Positions 1-6,365 of a stretch of DNA of 6,805 nucleotides are shown here, one piece after another. Position 1 is the stretch's first letter, and each line of letters starts with the position of its first letter. The position numbers and the translations under genes are program-made. The stretch is from Deltaproteobacteria bacterium (GTDB lineage Bacteria > UBA10199 > DSSB01). Where the stretch lies: NCBI GenBank assembly GCA_021772695.1, contig JAJFLL010000314.1, positions 1-6,805 on the forward strand. The letters run 5' to 3'. Below the pieces are notes generated by a model, which saw nothing but the letters and a program-made list of their open reading frames with translations, ran no database searches and was not told where the DNA came from.

Positions 1-221
1 TTCATGGAAAAAGTCTGATTGGGTTTTAGCACCGTGCCATGGATGCGGGCGCTGGCCTTGGCAATGTTTTCCCTTTGGGCTTCGCTGCGACCTTTGAGGT
101 CGGTGGCGAAGGCGGACATGCGAGTGGAAAAGGGCCGATACACGATGACCAGGCTTCCAAGCGCCATGCTAAAGACCACCAGAAAACCGATGCCCCATAT
201 TTTTTTTCGTTGTGTTGCCAT
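1..221 (-). CDS. VanW-family protein, membrane-anchored (partial; C-terminal part beyond window)
   Basis: Reading leftward from the ATG at 221-219 gives 73 complete codons before the window edge. Residues 1-7 are polar and basic (MATQRKK). Residues 8-28 form one hydrophobic segment, probably a transmembrane anchor or uncleaved signal. After a linker, the sequence around residues 55-73 ends in GTVLKPNQTFSM, which matches the start of the VanW domain (family pattern: N..lAa..lnGtvl.PgetFSfN). The domain is named after vanW of some vancomycin-resistance clusters; its biochemical role is not established, although it often occurs in cell-envelope proteins. A TAA lies in frame at 230-228, so the ATG at 221 is the first possible start. 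The gene follows the A2M gene by 17 bp and is probably co-transcribed with it. The family call rests on a short stretch, because most of the domain is outside the window. Confidence 0.82.
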   Translation of the reverse strand, partial: MATQRKKIWGIGFLVVFSMALGSLVIVYRPFSTRMSAFATDLKGRSEAQRENIAKASARIHGTVLKPNQTFSM

Positions 222-235
222 AGCTATTTACAAAA

Positions 236-240
236 TCCTC
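236..240 (-). promoter_or_regulatory. Candidate ribosome binding site of the VanW-like gene, overlapping the A2M stop
   Basis: On the minus strand this reads GAGGA, a good Shine-Dalgarno core, and it overlaps the A2M TGA stop (241-239). The spacer to the vanW-like ATG is 14 nt, longer than the usual 5-9. The overlap suggests that ribosomes finishing A2M help initiation of the next gene. This is inferred from position only. Confidence 0.45.
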
Positions 241-3200
241 AAGGCTGTACCTTGACTCGTCCACTCTTACCACTACCCCGGGTTTGGGGCCGGTACATTT
301 CTTGAGCGATCGTGGGTAAAATGAAAAATTCACCCGATAATTCGGGAAGCAGGGCGTAATTAAAAACGTGTACCCCCGCCTTTAAGTGGGAACGAAAAAA
401 GGTGACCTTTTCATCGCGCACGGATTTTTCCGTATAGTATACGGCATCTTTATCAAAGCGAATGTCGGCCATGACCTCCATGCCCGAAGGCAAGGGGTCT
501 TCTACCATTAGGTAGTAAAGATCTTCAGCGGCTTTCAGAGTGAGTCTCACGCCCACGAGTTCCCCTTGCTTGACCTCTCCGGTAAAGGGTTTGGTTTCAT
601 AGGTCTCGGAACTTTCGCCTTCTTTGCGAATGCGTTTTAATAAGACATATTCTCGAATCACTTCGACGCCTTCGCTTCGAGGCAGGATTTCTTCTGGTGC
701 GCTGAATGAAACGAATTCACTCTGAAAGTATAACGGGTTGGCGGCCAGATTGATGATCTGTAGGGGATTGTTCCCACTCGCCAAGGGAAGTTTTTTCTTA
801 CCTTCGCAGTCGGGTTGTCCTTCGGCGCAGCCCGCTAGCTTGCGAATAAAGTGGGGCGAGGCCACATTAATTTTTTCTAGACTGGCGCTGTTCAACATCA
901 ATTCCGCAAGTACTCCGGCCCCGGAGCCGGGAAGTTCCCGGGCGTATTCGCTTAAGGCATAGAGGGCCACGGCCGTTTGCAGGGTATGGGCCCAATGCCC
1001 ACCCTGCCGTTGCTCCAACAACCAGCGGGCGAGGCCGTCTTTTAAATAACCGTTGGGTATTTGGCCTCGCACCAACGCTTGTAGGGCCCAAGCAGAGGCC
1101 ATCACCGAGTAATCGGTGTATTTGGTCTTTTGTTCGAAATGGCAGCGGCCCCGTTCACAAAGAGCGCTGCGTTCTAAACTGGCAAATAATACACTCGCTT
1201 CGGGTGCGCGTCCCGACTCAATAAGGGTCAGGGCCAAGAGTGCTTGCGGTAAAGGTTTTTCTAGGGGTGGCGAACGGGGTACCGAGACCTTGGAAGGAAT
1301 ACCGGCGAGGGCGGCCACGTAGTTGAGAAAATAGGTGGTGCCCTCAGCACCAAAGAGATAATTTTGCGTTTTGCCCAATCCGTCTTTGAGCATTTTTTTG
1401 ATGGCGTCGCGACCCTTGCTCAGCGTCTCCGATGGAACCGACACGCCCATTTGTTCGGAGCGAATCAACCCAAACATGGCATAGGCGGTCATAAAGGGAT
1501 CAGATTCGTCTCCGGTCCACCAACCCCAACCGCCACTGTAATTTTGCATGCGTAGCAATCGCTTCATGCCTCGCTTCAGCACGCGGTCTAATTTTTTCTC
1601 AAGCATGGGATCTTTGAGTCCCAATTCTTCAGAAATATGAGAGACCATCAAGGCGGGCAGAAAACGACTCAAGGTCTGTTCCACACATCCGTAAGGATAT
1701 TGCACCAGGTAGTCGAGAGAGCCCATCAACTGGGCCACAAAACTGGTGTCTAGGGTGACGGTCAGGTCGGATCGGTCGGGCCGGGTGTCGGCACCTACCG
1801 GTAAGATGATATCGGCCCGTTGGGGCTGGTTTACCGTCGCAGCCGAAATCTCACCCTGTCGGTAATGATGATCGGCGATGCCGTAGGGAATGATGGGGAT
1901 GGCTAATTCGACACCGTCGCTGATCTCGGTATTCTTGGCCAGTAATTGCACCTTGGCCATTCCCGGTGCTTTGGCCAAGGCGGGAAAATTAAATGAGATC
2001 ACTTCATCGGCCTTTAAAGTCAATTGCCTGGTTTGATCGTCTTGGGCGTTGATGAATTGCAAACCTTCGAGTCCAAGGGAAACCGTCATGGTTTGTGGTT
2101 TTCCCGAATAATTGTGGATCAGCGCCTTGAGATCCACGCGGTCTTTTTCAGTGAAAAACCTTGGAGCGGCGATGCGCGCAATTAGGGGCTTACTAGAAAT
2201 CACATCATGGGTCTGTTGTCCCACCGCGGTGGCCATGGTGCTGGCCACCACCGTGGCCCGCCACGTGGTGAGGTTGTCGGGTAGGGTGACTGAAACCGAG
2301 GCCTTGCCATTGGCGTCGGTCAATAAATTGGGTTCCCAATAGGCCGTATCCTTAAAATTCTTTCTTAAAAGATTGCGGTCTTCCTTTTGAATGCCTCCGG
2401 AATAATAACCGGAAAAGGAATATTGGGTCCCCACGCGATTGGGACGGGGTCCCCAAAAGAATTTTTTAATATCCGTACGGTCCGCACGCAGGGCGTAGAT
2501 TTTTTCATCGACCACCCCCAAGGAAAACTGGGCGGGCACCGCCTGGCCTTCGGCGTTTAAGGTGGTGATTTCGTATTGGACTTCTTCTCCCGGTTGGTAT
2601 TTTTCCCGATCCGACTCTACTTCTATTTTGAGGTAGTGCTTTTTAGGCGAAATGGCCAGTTGGGCCTCGCCGCTGAAAATGGATTTACTTCCGATAGCGG
2701 TGGCACTCAAATAGACATTAGGCAGCCAGGCCTCTTTGAGTTCCAGGTCGATCTGTTTGGAAAAACCATCGAGGGTGACGATGCTTTCTTGATAAATTTG
2801 ACTGCCTTCGACGGTGAATAAAATTTTACCGTCTCTCTCGGGACCCACCAAAAAAAGTTTGATGCGATCACCGGGAAGATATTGGCGCTTTTCCGGAATA
2901 ATTTTCACTTCGCGGGCAATACCGAAGTCTTCGCTGTCTTCTCCGGAACCGCTCACCCAAAGGTAGTCGGTAAAGGACACCTTCCGGCCCCCGGAATCTT
3001 TTCCTGAGAGCACCAGGTGGTAATACCCGCCTTTTTCTACCTTAATTTCACTAGTCCCTCGACCGGCATCGTCGGTCTTACCCTTGACCCGCTCCACCTT
3101 TTTGAATTCGTATTTTTTTGCAATGCGGTCGTAGTGCTGTCGTTCAATTTGAATCTGATAATCTAAAGATACGGGCTTGTCTTGATAGTTTCGGGTCATC

Positions 3201-5011
3201 ACCGTCAAAGCCATGGGTTTGTCTGGGAAGGCCAAAAATTCTTGGCGCTCGGTACGGAAATAAAAATCACCGGCGGTAACAACGATATGACCTTCTCGTT
3301 CAATGGTGCGTCCGGAAAGATCTTTGGCGGCCATGCGTAGGGTGTAGCGAAAATCATCCTCGCTCTTGGGAGTTTCAAAATTAACTTTGGCATGGCCCTG
3401 TGCGTCGGTTTTGAAGGTACCATCTTTGAGAAATTCCCCATAACCGCCCACATACGCTTCATCGCCTTCATAATAGTCCCAATAGTCCGGCAATAGACCT
3501 TCTCCCGGTGGGGTATAATAATAATGACTCTTATAGAGAGACCATTCTACCTCGGCCTCAACGGGGGCGCCGAAGAAATATTGGGCATCGATTAAAAAGG
3601 AAATTTCATCACCGGCGTAATATTTTTCTTTTCCCGGTGTCGTTTCAATTTTGAATTCGGGCTTGCGGTATTCATCCACTTCAAAATTATGGCTGTATTC
3701 GTAACCGTTTAGGGTGGCGGCGATTTTATAAAATCCCAATTCGGCTTCTTCATCGAGTGAGAAGCTTCCCGTAAAAGAGCCGTCGGTCATGACCTGCAAG
3801 GTAAAGTCTTTGATAAAGTTGCCCCGGCTGTCTTCCACCACGATGTCACTCTGGGTGGGGGCAATGGTATCGTAGGTGCCTTGGGTGTTGCGACGCCGGG
3901 CGATTCCTTTGAAAAAAACCGTTTGCCCGGGGCGATACAGGGGACGTTCGGTGTAAAGGAAGGTGAAGGTATGAACATTCGAGTCGCCGCCGTCGACAGC
4001 ATAGCCAGCGCCTTCTTCTTCCCAATAGGGTTCCCCGGGGGTCTGGGTGTAGGCGTAATGGTCGCCTTGAATCATCAGCGCCAATAGATTGCCCGTATCA
4101 CCTGCTTCGGGCTTTGCCATTGTGCCTCGCCACAGTCCCGAGGGATCGGTTACGGTGGACTCTACCTCGGTGCCCTCATCAAAGAAGTATAACTGAGCCC
4201 CCGCAGAGGGAGTGCCCTTGGTGAGGGAGGCACCGTAGACCAACATTCCAGTATCATCTTGTTTGACGATGAAACCCAAATCGGTTCGGTTCATCAGAGT
4301 ATTGCTCGTAAAGACCTGACTGCGATCTAGGCTGTCGGCGAGTCCATGAATGACATAAAGGCCCGGTTGGTCCACCCAGGGATGGTCGTCAGCTTTGATG
4401 GGCAGCTTGATCTCAAACTCCGCTCGCTTGGCTTCGGGCACGGAGTATTTCCACTCTTGGAGCTGAGTCAGACCTTTATTATGAGTGGGGTCCATGAGAT
4501 CCGAACCTAATCGGCCAATCTCACCACCTTTTTTGAGAAACGCCAAGAGATCGACGCGATAGGCGGTGAATTGAATATGCTGAATCTTGACTCCGCTCAG
4601 TGAGAGGGCTACCGCTTCGCCGGGTACCTTGGTGGCATCCCACAGGTTGATATACAAACGTGGCTTTAAAGGTTCGAGGACGGTGACGGGTACCTGGGTG
4701 ACCTTACCCTCGAGGACTTCCTGGGGTTGCAGGTAGGCGCGTTCATAACCCTGCTGATGAACATTGACGTAATATTTCCCCACTGGAATCGAGGCAATGG
4801 AGTAATTTCCGGTTTCATCCGTGTTGGCACTGATGCGTAAGGGATAGGCATCTACCTTGACGACTGCACCCACCAAGGCCTTGCCCTGTTGGTCGGTAAT
4901 TTTGCCGTGCAATTCTCCGGTAGGCCTCTCCAACAGGACTAAGGCCGCACCCAAGAGGAAAAATAAGAGGATCAGACCGAGGCCGGACAGGATGGTAGAG
5001 GAGCGCTTCAT
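239..5011 (-). CDS. Bacterial alpha-2-macroglobulin family protein with intact thioester, TM-anchored
   Basis: A 1590-residue protein (ATG 5011-5009, TGA 241-239), within the usual 1500-2000 residue range of bacterial A2Ms. Seen in order: a hydrophobic anchor (about 8-27) with no lipobox cysteine; a carboxypeptidase-regulatory-like beta-sandwich (about 32-92); macroglobulin domains with the family MG2 signature TERPLYRPG (354-362) and EVDEYRKPEF (444-453); a conserved SLGVVDE (830-836); the A2M segment YWEPNLLTDANG to PDNLTTWR (891-918); the thioester motif CVEQ at 1109-1112; the GGWGWW helical-domain motif (1160-1165); and a C-terminal beta domain. In this family, bait cleavage exposes a Cys-Gln thioester that covalently traps the attacking protease in the periplasm (E. 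coli YfhM model). The protein has only five cysteines: C1109 plus two close pairs, C1285/C1290 and C1395/C1402. A TTG at 5071 would add 20 residues, but the ATG sits directly before the basic-plus-hydrophobic signal. Neither start has a clear Shine-Dalgarno sequence. Confidence 0.96.
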   Translation of the reverse strand: MKRSSTILSGLGLILLFFLLGAALVLLERPTGELHGKITDQQGKALVGAVVKVDAYPLRISANTDETGNYSIASIPVGKYYVNVHQQGYERAYLQPQEVLEGKVTQVPVTVLEPLKPRLYINLWDATKVPGEAVALSLSGVKIQHIQFTAYRVDLLAFLKKGGEIGRLGSDLMDPTHNKGLTQLQEWKYSVPEAKRAEFEIKLPIKADDHPWVDQPGLYVIHGLADSLDRSQVFTSNTLMNRTDLGFIVKQDDTGMLVYGASLTKGTPSAGAQLYFFDEGTEVESTVTDPSGLWRGTMAKPEAGDTGNLLALMIQGDHYAYTQTPGEPYWEEEGAGYAVDGGDSNVHTFTFLYTERPLYRPGQTVFFKGIARRRNTQGTYDTIAPTQSDIVVEDSRGNFIKDFTLQVMTDGSFTGSFSLDEEAELGFYKIAATLNGYEYSHNFEVDEYRKPEFKIETTPGKEKYYAGDEISFLIDAQYFFGAPVEAEVEWSLYKSHYYYTPPGEGLLPDYWDYYEGDEAYVGGYGEFLKDGTFKTDAQGHAKVNFETPKSEDDFRYTLRMAAKDLSGRTIEREGHIVVTAGDFYFRTERQEFLAFPDKPMALTVMTRNYQDKPVSLDYQIQIERQHYDRIAKKYEFKKVERVKGKTDDAGRGTSEIKVEKGGYYHLVLSGKDSGGRKVSFTDYLWVSGSGEDSEDFGIAREVKIIPEKRQYLPGDRIKLFLVGPERDGKILFTVEGSQIYQESIVTLDGFSKQIDLELKEAWLPNVYLSATAIGSKSIFSGEAQLAISPKKHYLKIEVESDREKYQPGEEVQYEITTLNAEGQAVPAQFSLGVVDEKIYALRADRTDIKKFFWGPRPNRVGTQYSFSGYYSGGIQKEDRNLLRKNFKDTAYWEPNLLTDANGKASVSVTLPDNLTTWRATVVASTMATAVGQQTHDVISSKPLIARIAAPRFFTEKDRVDLKALIHNYSGKPQTMTVSLGLEGLQFINAQDDQTRQLTLKADEVISFNFPALAKAPGMAKVQLLAKNTEISDGVELAIPIIPYGIADHHYRQGEISAATVNQPQRADIILPVGADTRPDRSDLTVTLDTSFVAQLMGSLDYLVQYPYGCVEQTLSRFLPALMVSHISEELGLKDPMLEKKLDRVLKRGMKRLLRMQNYSGGWGWWTGDESDPFMTAYAMFGLIRSEQMGVSVPSETLSKGRDAIKKMLKDGLGKTQNYLFGAEGTTYFLNYVAALAGIPSKVSVPRSPPLEKPLPQALLALTLIESGRAPEASVLFASLERSALCERGRCHFEQKTKYTDYSVMASAWALQALVRGQIPNGYLKDGLARWLLEQRQGGHWAHTLQTAVALYALSEYARELPGSGAGVLAELMLNSASLEKINVASPHFIRKLAGCAEGQPDCEGKKKLPLASGNNPLQIINLAANPLYFQSEFVSFSAPEEILPRSEGVEVIREYVLLKRIRKEGESSETYETKPFTGEVKQGELVGVRLTLKAAEDLYYLMVEDPLPSGMEVMADIRFDKDAVYYTEKSVRDEKVTFFRSHLKAGVHVFNYALLPELSGEFFILPTIAQEMYRPQTRGSGKSGRVKVQP

Positions 5012-5083
5012 GAAGTTGGGACATTGTGGTGTGGGCGGGCGGTCTTGTAAAGAAATTTGCAGGCTTCGCAAGGTAACCCGGGG

Positions 5084-5099
5084 AATTTTTGCAAAAATT
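5084..5099. repeat. Perfect 16-bp palindrome AATTTTTGCAAAAATT
   Basis: The sequence equals its own reverse complement over all 16 bases and lies 73 bp upstream of the A2M ATG, in the probable 5' leader or promoter. With no loop, it suits a dimeric DNA-binding protein better than an RNA hairpin. No known operator is recognised. Confidence 0.55.
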
Positions 5100-5103
5100 G
5101 CCT

Positions 5104-5113
5104 TTCTCGAGAA
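5104..5113. repeat. Perfect 10-bp palindrome TTCTCGAGAA
   Basis: Self-complementary over 10 bases; its centre is 17 bp from the centre of the 16-bp palindrome at 5084-5099. It is a possible second half of a composite operator upstream of the A2M gene. Alone, a 10-bp palindrome is weak evidence. Confidence 0.3.
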
Positions 5114-5187
5114 TTTCCCTCGTCTCTTATAAAAAGCATATTGTTTAAAAAATAAATAATATCAATAAGTTAATCTATTTTCTTTCA
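5114..5187. promoter_or_regulatory. AT-rich divergent promoter zone (putative)
   Basis: A strongly AT-rich stretch between the leftward A2M operon and the rightward genes, where divergent promoters are expected. Possible -10-like hexamers are TATAAG on the minus strand (5131-5126) and TATAAA on the plus strand (5128-5133). Neither has a convincing TTGACA-like -35 box at 16-18 bp. The zone is called from composition and position, and no individual promoter is claimed. Confidence 0.3.
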
Positions 5188-5220
5188 AAAGAGCTCTTTG
5201 GCATTCGCCTTGCTTAAGCA
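5188..5220. repeat. Two perfect palindromes with centres 22 bp apart (possible operator pair)
   Basis: AAAGAGCTCTTT (5188-5199, 12 bp) and TGCTTAAGCA (5211-5220, 10 bp) are each perfectly self-complementary. Their centres are 22 bp apart, about two helical turns, so proteins bound to both would face the same side of DNA. They differ in sequence, so binding by one regulator is not implied. They lie just before the hairpin and terminator at 5225-5313. Confidence 0.35.
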
Positions 5221-5224
5221 CTTA

Positions 5225-5313
5225 ATGCGGCGGTTTTTGCCGTCGCATACAAAATGAGCGATCCTTCCTAATACCGACTGGGCGGCTCTACTCTGGGGAG
5301 CCGCCCTTTTTTT
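5225..5313 (+). ncRNA. Candidate small RNA or terminated leader (5' end not determined)
   Basis: Two hairpins lie in tandem on the plus strand: ATGCGGCGG/CCGTCGCAT (5225-5233 with 5240-5248, one G-U pair, 6-nt loop), then a strong intrinsic terminator at 5280-5313. No convincing coding sequence precedes them on this strand, because the large upstream gene is on the other strand. Either a short untranslated RNA ends here, or this is a leader in which transcription into the DUF1232 gene 66 bp further on is attenuated. It matches no RNA family I recognise (not tRNA, SRP RNA or tmRNA). The true 5' end could lie well upstream, in the AT-rich zone. Confidence 0.35.
5280..5313 (+). terminator. Intrinsic (rho-independent) terminator, plus strand
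   Basis: A perfect 9-bp stem GGGCGGCTC (5280-5288) / GAGCCGCCC (5298-5306), eight of nine pairs G-C, with a 9-nt loop and an uninterrupted run of seven T (5307-5313). There is no T-run on the minus-strand side, so it acts on rightward transcripts only. It cannot serve the A2M operon, which is transcribed away from it. Confidence 0.88.
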
Positions 5314-5371
5314 ATCTTCAATCCCCGCCTAAGTGGGGCCCTTGCCCACGCATGGTTCCATCCCGTAAGAT

Positions 5372-5377
5372 AAGGAG
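5372..5377 (+). promoter_or_regulatory. Shine-Dalgarno AAGGAG before the DUF1232 gene, very short spacer
   Basis: A strong AAGGAG, but only 2 nt (CC) separate it from the ATG at 5380, well under the usual 5-9. The next in-frame alternative start, TTG at 5392, would have a 14-nt spacer, which is too long. The ATG remains the best choice. Confidence 0.5.
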
Positions 5378-5379
5378 CC

Positions 5380-5754
5380 ATGCGCAATTGGTTGCAAAAA
5401 TTTCGCCCCCACGCCGAGCGTCTACTTGGGGACCCGGCACAGGCCGAACGCTTTTTGTCCCAGGTGGAGTCCAAGGCCCAGGGACAAGAGGAGCGGCTGC
5501 GCGGTTTCTGGTCTGAACTCAAAGTATTTCTGAGTATGTTGCGGTCTTACCTCAAGGGAGAATATCGAGAGGTGCCCTATAGTGCCTTACTCTCCGGCCT
5601 GGGTGCCTTGGCCTATTTTGTGAATCCCTTCGACTTGATTCCCGATTTTATTTTAGGGGGATGGGTGGATGACGTCATGGTTTTGGGTTGGGTGTTTCAA
5701 TCGCTTAGATCCGAGATTCACCGCTATCAAAGTTGGCATGGCCAAACTCCTTAG
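5380..5754 (+). CDS. YkvA/DUF1232 family small membrane protein
   Basis: A 124-residue protein. Residues 1-60 are charged and mostly helical in character (many E, Q, R, K), possibly coiled coil. Residues about 66-104 carry the DUF1232 core: an ALAYF stretch, then NPFDLIPD (82-89), then a glycine-rich turn and paired aspartates (D97, D98) followed by a hydrophobic segment. This pattern (xxYFxxPxDLIPDxxxxxGxxDD) is diagnostic of the YkvA-like family. These are small proteins with one or two short hydrophobic helices, probably membrane-associated, of unknown biochemical function. The length is typical. It is the first gene of a rightward set; 122 bp separate it from the nuclease-like gene with no clear terminator between, so co-transcription is possible. 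The family assignment is firm but the role is unknown. Confidence 0.92.
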   Translation: MRNWLQKFRPHAERLLGDPAQAERFLSQVESKAQGQEERLRGFWSELKVFLSMLRSYLKGEYREVPYSALLSGLGALAYFVNPFDLIPDFILGGWVDDVMVLGWVFQSLRSEIHRYQSWHGQTP

Positions 5755-5876
5755 GTAAAAATCTGGTTTCCTGAGAAAAATTCTCTTAAGCTTAGTCCAA
5801 GAAACAAACGCTACCGTGTCTTTTCATTTTATTCTCGGCATTCATCCTTCCTCCTAATGTATGGTCGCTGTCTCCC
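5755..5876 (+). other. Intergenic stretch with signal-peptide-like extension of the downstream nuclease frame
   Basis: The frame of the nuclease-like gene stays open upstream of its ATG, back to a TAG at 5793-5795. From 5799 it reads as two lysines and a few polar residues, then the hydrophobic LPCLFILFSAFIL, then PP and a small-residue region before the ATG at 5877. That is the shape of a Sec signal peptide. The extension contains no ATG, GTG or TTG codon. The codon at 5799-5801, where a start would be expected, is AAG, one base away from ATG. A rare start codon, a lost start codon, a base error or chance are all possible. Confidence 0.4.
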
Positions 5877-6344
5877 ATGACCCCACCCACGGACCAACGG
5901 GAGGTCACCCAAGTTTTGAGTGGAGACACCATCGTCTTGGCGGGCGGAGAGGTGGTGCGACTCATAGGTGTGGAGGCACCGAAGTTACCGAAAGACGCCA
6001 AGTCCGGTTCCGCAGCCTTGTCTTGGTTTGAAAGGTCCAAGGCCTTCACCAAGGGATTGGTGCAAGGGCGCAAGGTATGGCTGAAATACGGCGAGGTCAA
6101 AACCGACAAAGAAGGCCGTACTTGGGCCCTGGTGTTTTTTCACCTGAACAAGGCCGGGAGCTTAGGCGGTGGCGGTGAGACCTTTGCGGCCACCCCCGGC
6201 ATCTACATGGTCAATGAATTGATTCTTCGTTATGGCATGGCCACATCAGGGAACCCCTTTTCCTTTCCCCTTCGCTCCTCCTTTAAACAATTAGAGAACG
6301 ATGCCAGGCAAATGCAGACGGGGTTGTTTCAATCGAATTTTTAA
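5877..6344 (+). CDS. Staphylococcal nuclease-fold (TNase/SNc) protein with altered active-site motif
   Basis: A 155-residue protein from the first ATG. It shows the SNase-like barrel: VTQVLSGDTIVL (10-21), VVRLIGVEAPK (26-36), a helix around 45-62 (SAALSWFERSKAFTKGLV), KTDKEGRTWALVFF (75-88), MVNELILRYGMA (111-122) and the C-terminal GLFQ. By alignment with S. aureus nuclease, D17 matches Asp21, R28 matches Arg35 and R81 matches Arg87. The usual D-[TA]-P-E motif is EAPK: Asp40 becomes E33 and the catalytic Glu43 becomes K36. Activity as a Ca2+-dependent nuclease is therefore doubtful; a binding role is possible. A Gly-rich loop (95-100) is inserted before the last strands. The ATG at 5877 has no Shine-Dalgarno sequence, and the frame is open upstream with a signal-peptide-like reading, so the true start may lie upstream. 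The PAS gene starts 21 bp downstream. Confidence 0.85.
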   Translation: MTPPTDQREVTQVLSGDTIVLAGGEVVRLIGVEAPKLPKDAKSGSAALSWFERSKAFTKGLVQGRKVWLKYGEVKTDKEGRTWALVFFHLNKAGSLGGGGETFAATPGIYMVNELILRYGMATSGNPFSFPLRSSFKQLENDARQMQTGLFQSNF

Positions 6345-6355
6345 ACTCTATACTT

Positions 6356-6360
6356 GGGAA
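6356..6360 (+). promoter_or_regulatory. Candidate ribosome binding site GGGAA of the PAS gene
   Basis: A purine-rich GGGAA lies 5 nt before the ATG at 6366, inside the 21-bp gap after the nuclease-like gene. The short gap with its own ribosome binding site suggests one transcript for both genes. Confidence 0.4.
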
Positions 6361-6365
6361 TCATT

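Noticed and set aside
867..1091. 74-residue minus-strand open frame inside the A2M gene
   Set aside because: Out-of-frame shadow of the A2M coding sequence; low-complexity Arg/Pro/Gly composition and no recognisable domain.
3431..3529. Tyr-rich acidic stretch in A2M (residues 495-527, eight Tyr in 33) as a possible inserted module
   Set aside because: Aromatic-rich loops after the macroglobulin strand at this place are common in bacterial A2M proteins, so this is probably ordinary family variation.
5012..5071. Upstream TTG start at 5071 for the A2M protein
   Set aside because: It would put 20 mostly polar residues before a normal basic-plus-hydrophobic signal, and it has no Shine-Dalgarno sequence; the ATG at 5011 is preferred.
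5225..5275. Two tiny plus-strand reading frames (MRRFLPSHTK, then MSDPS) joined by an ATGA overlap, resembling a leader peptide
   Set aside because: There is no Shine-Dalgarno sequence before the first ATG, that ATG lies in the arm of a hairpin, and there is no run of one amino acid as in classic attenuators.
5767..5795. Small inverted repeat GAGAA/TTCTC after the DUF1232 gene as a terminator
   Set aside because: Only 5 bp, A-T-rich and not followed by a T-run; too weak to call.
5792..6109. 105-residue minus-strand open frame opposite the nuclease-like gene
   Set aside because: The plus-strand frame has a clear SNase-fold pattern; the antisense frame has no recognisable motif and runs into the intergenic gap.
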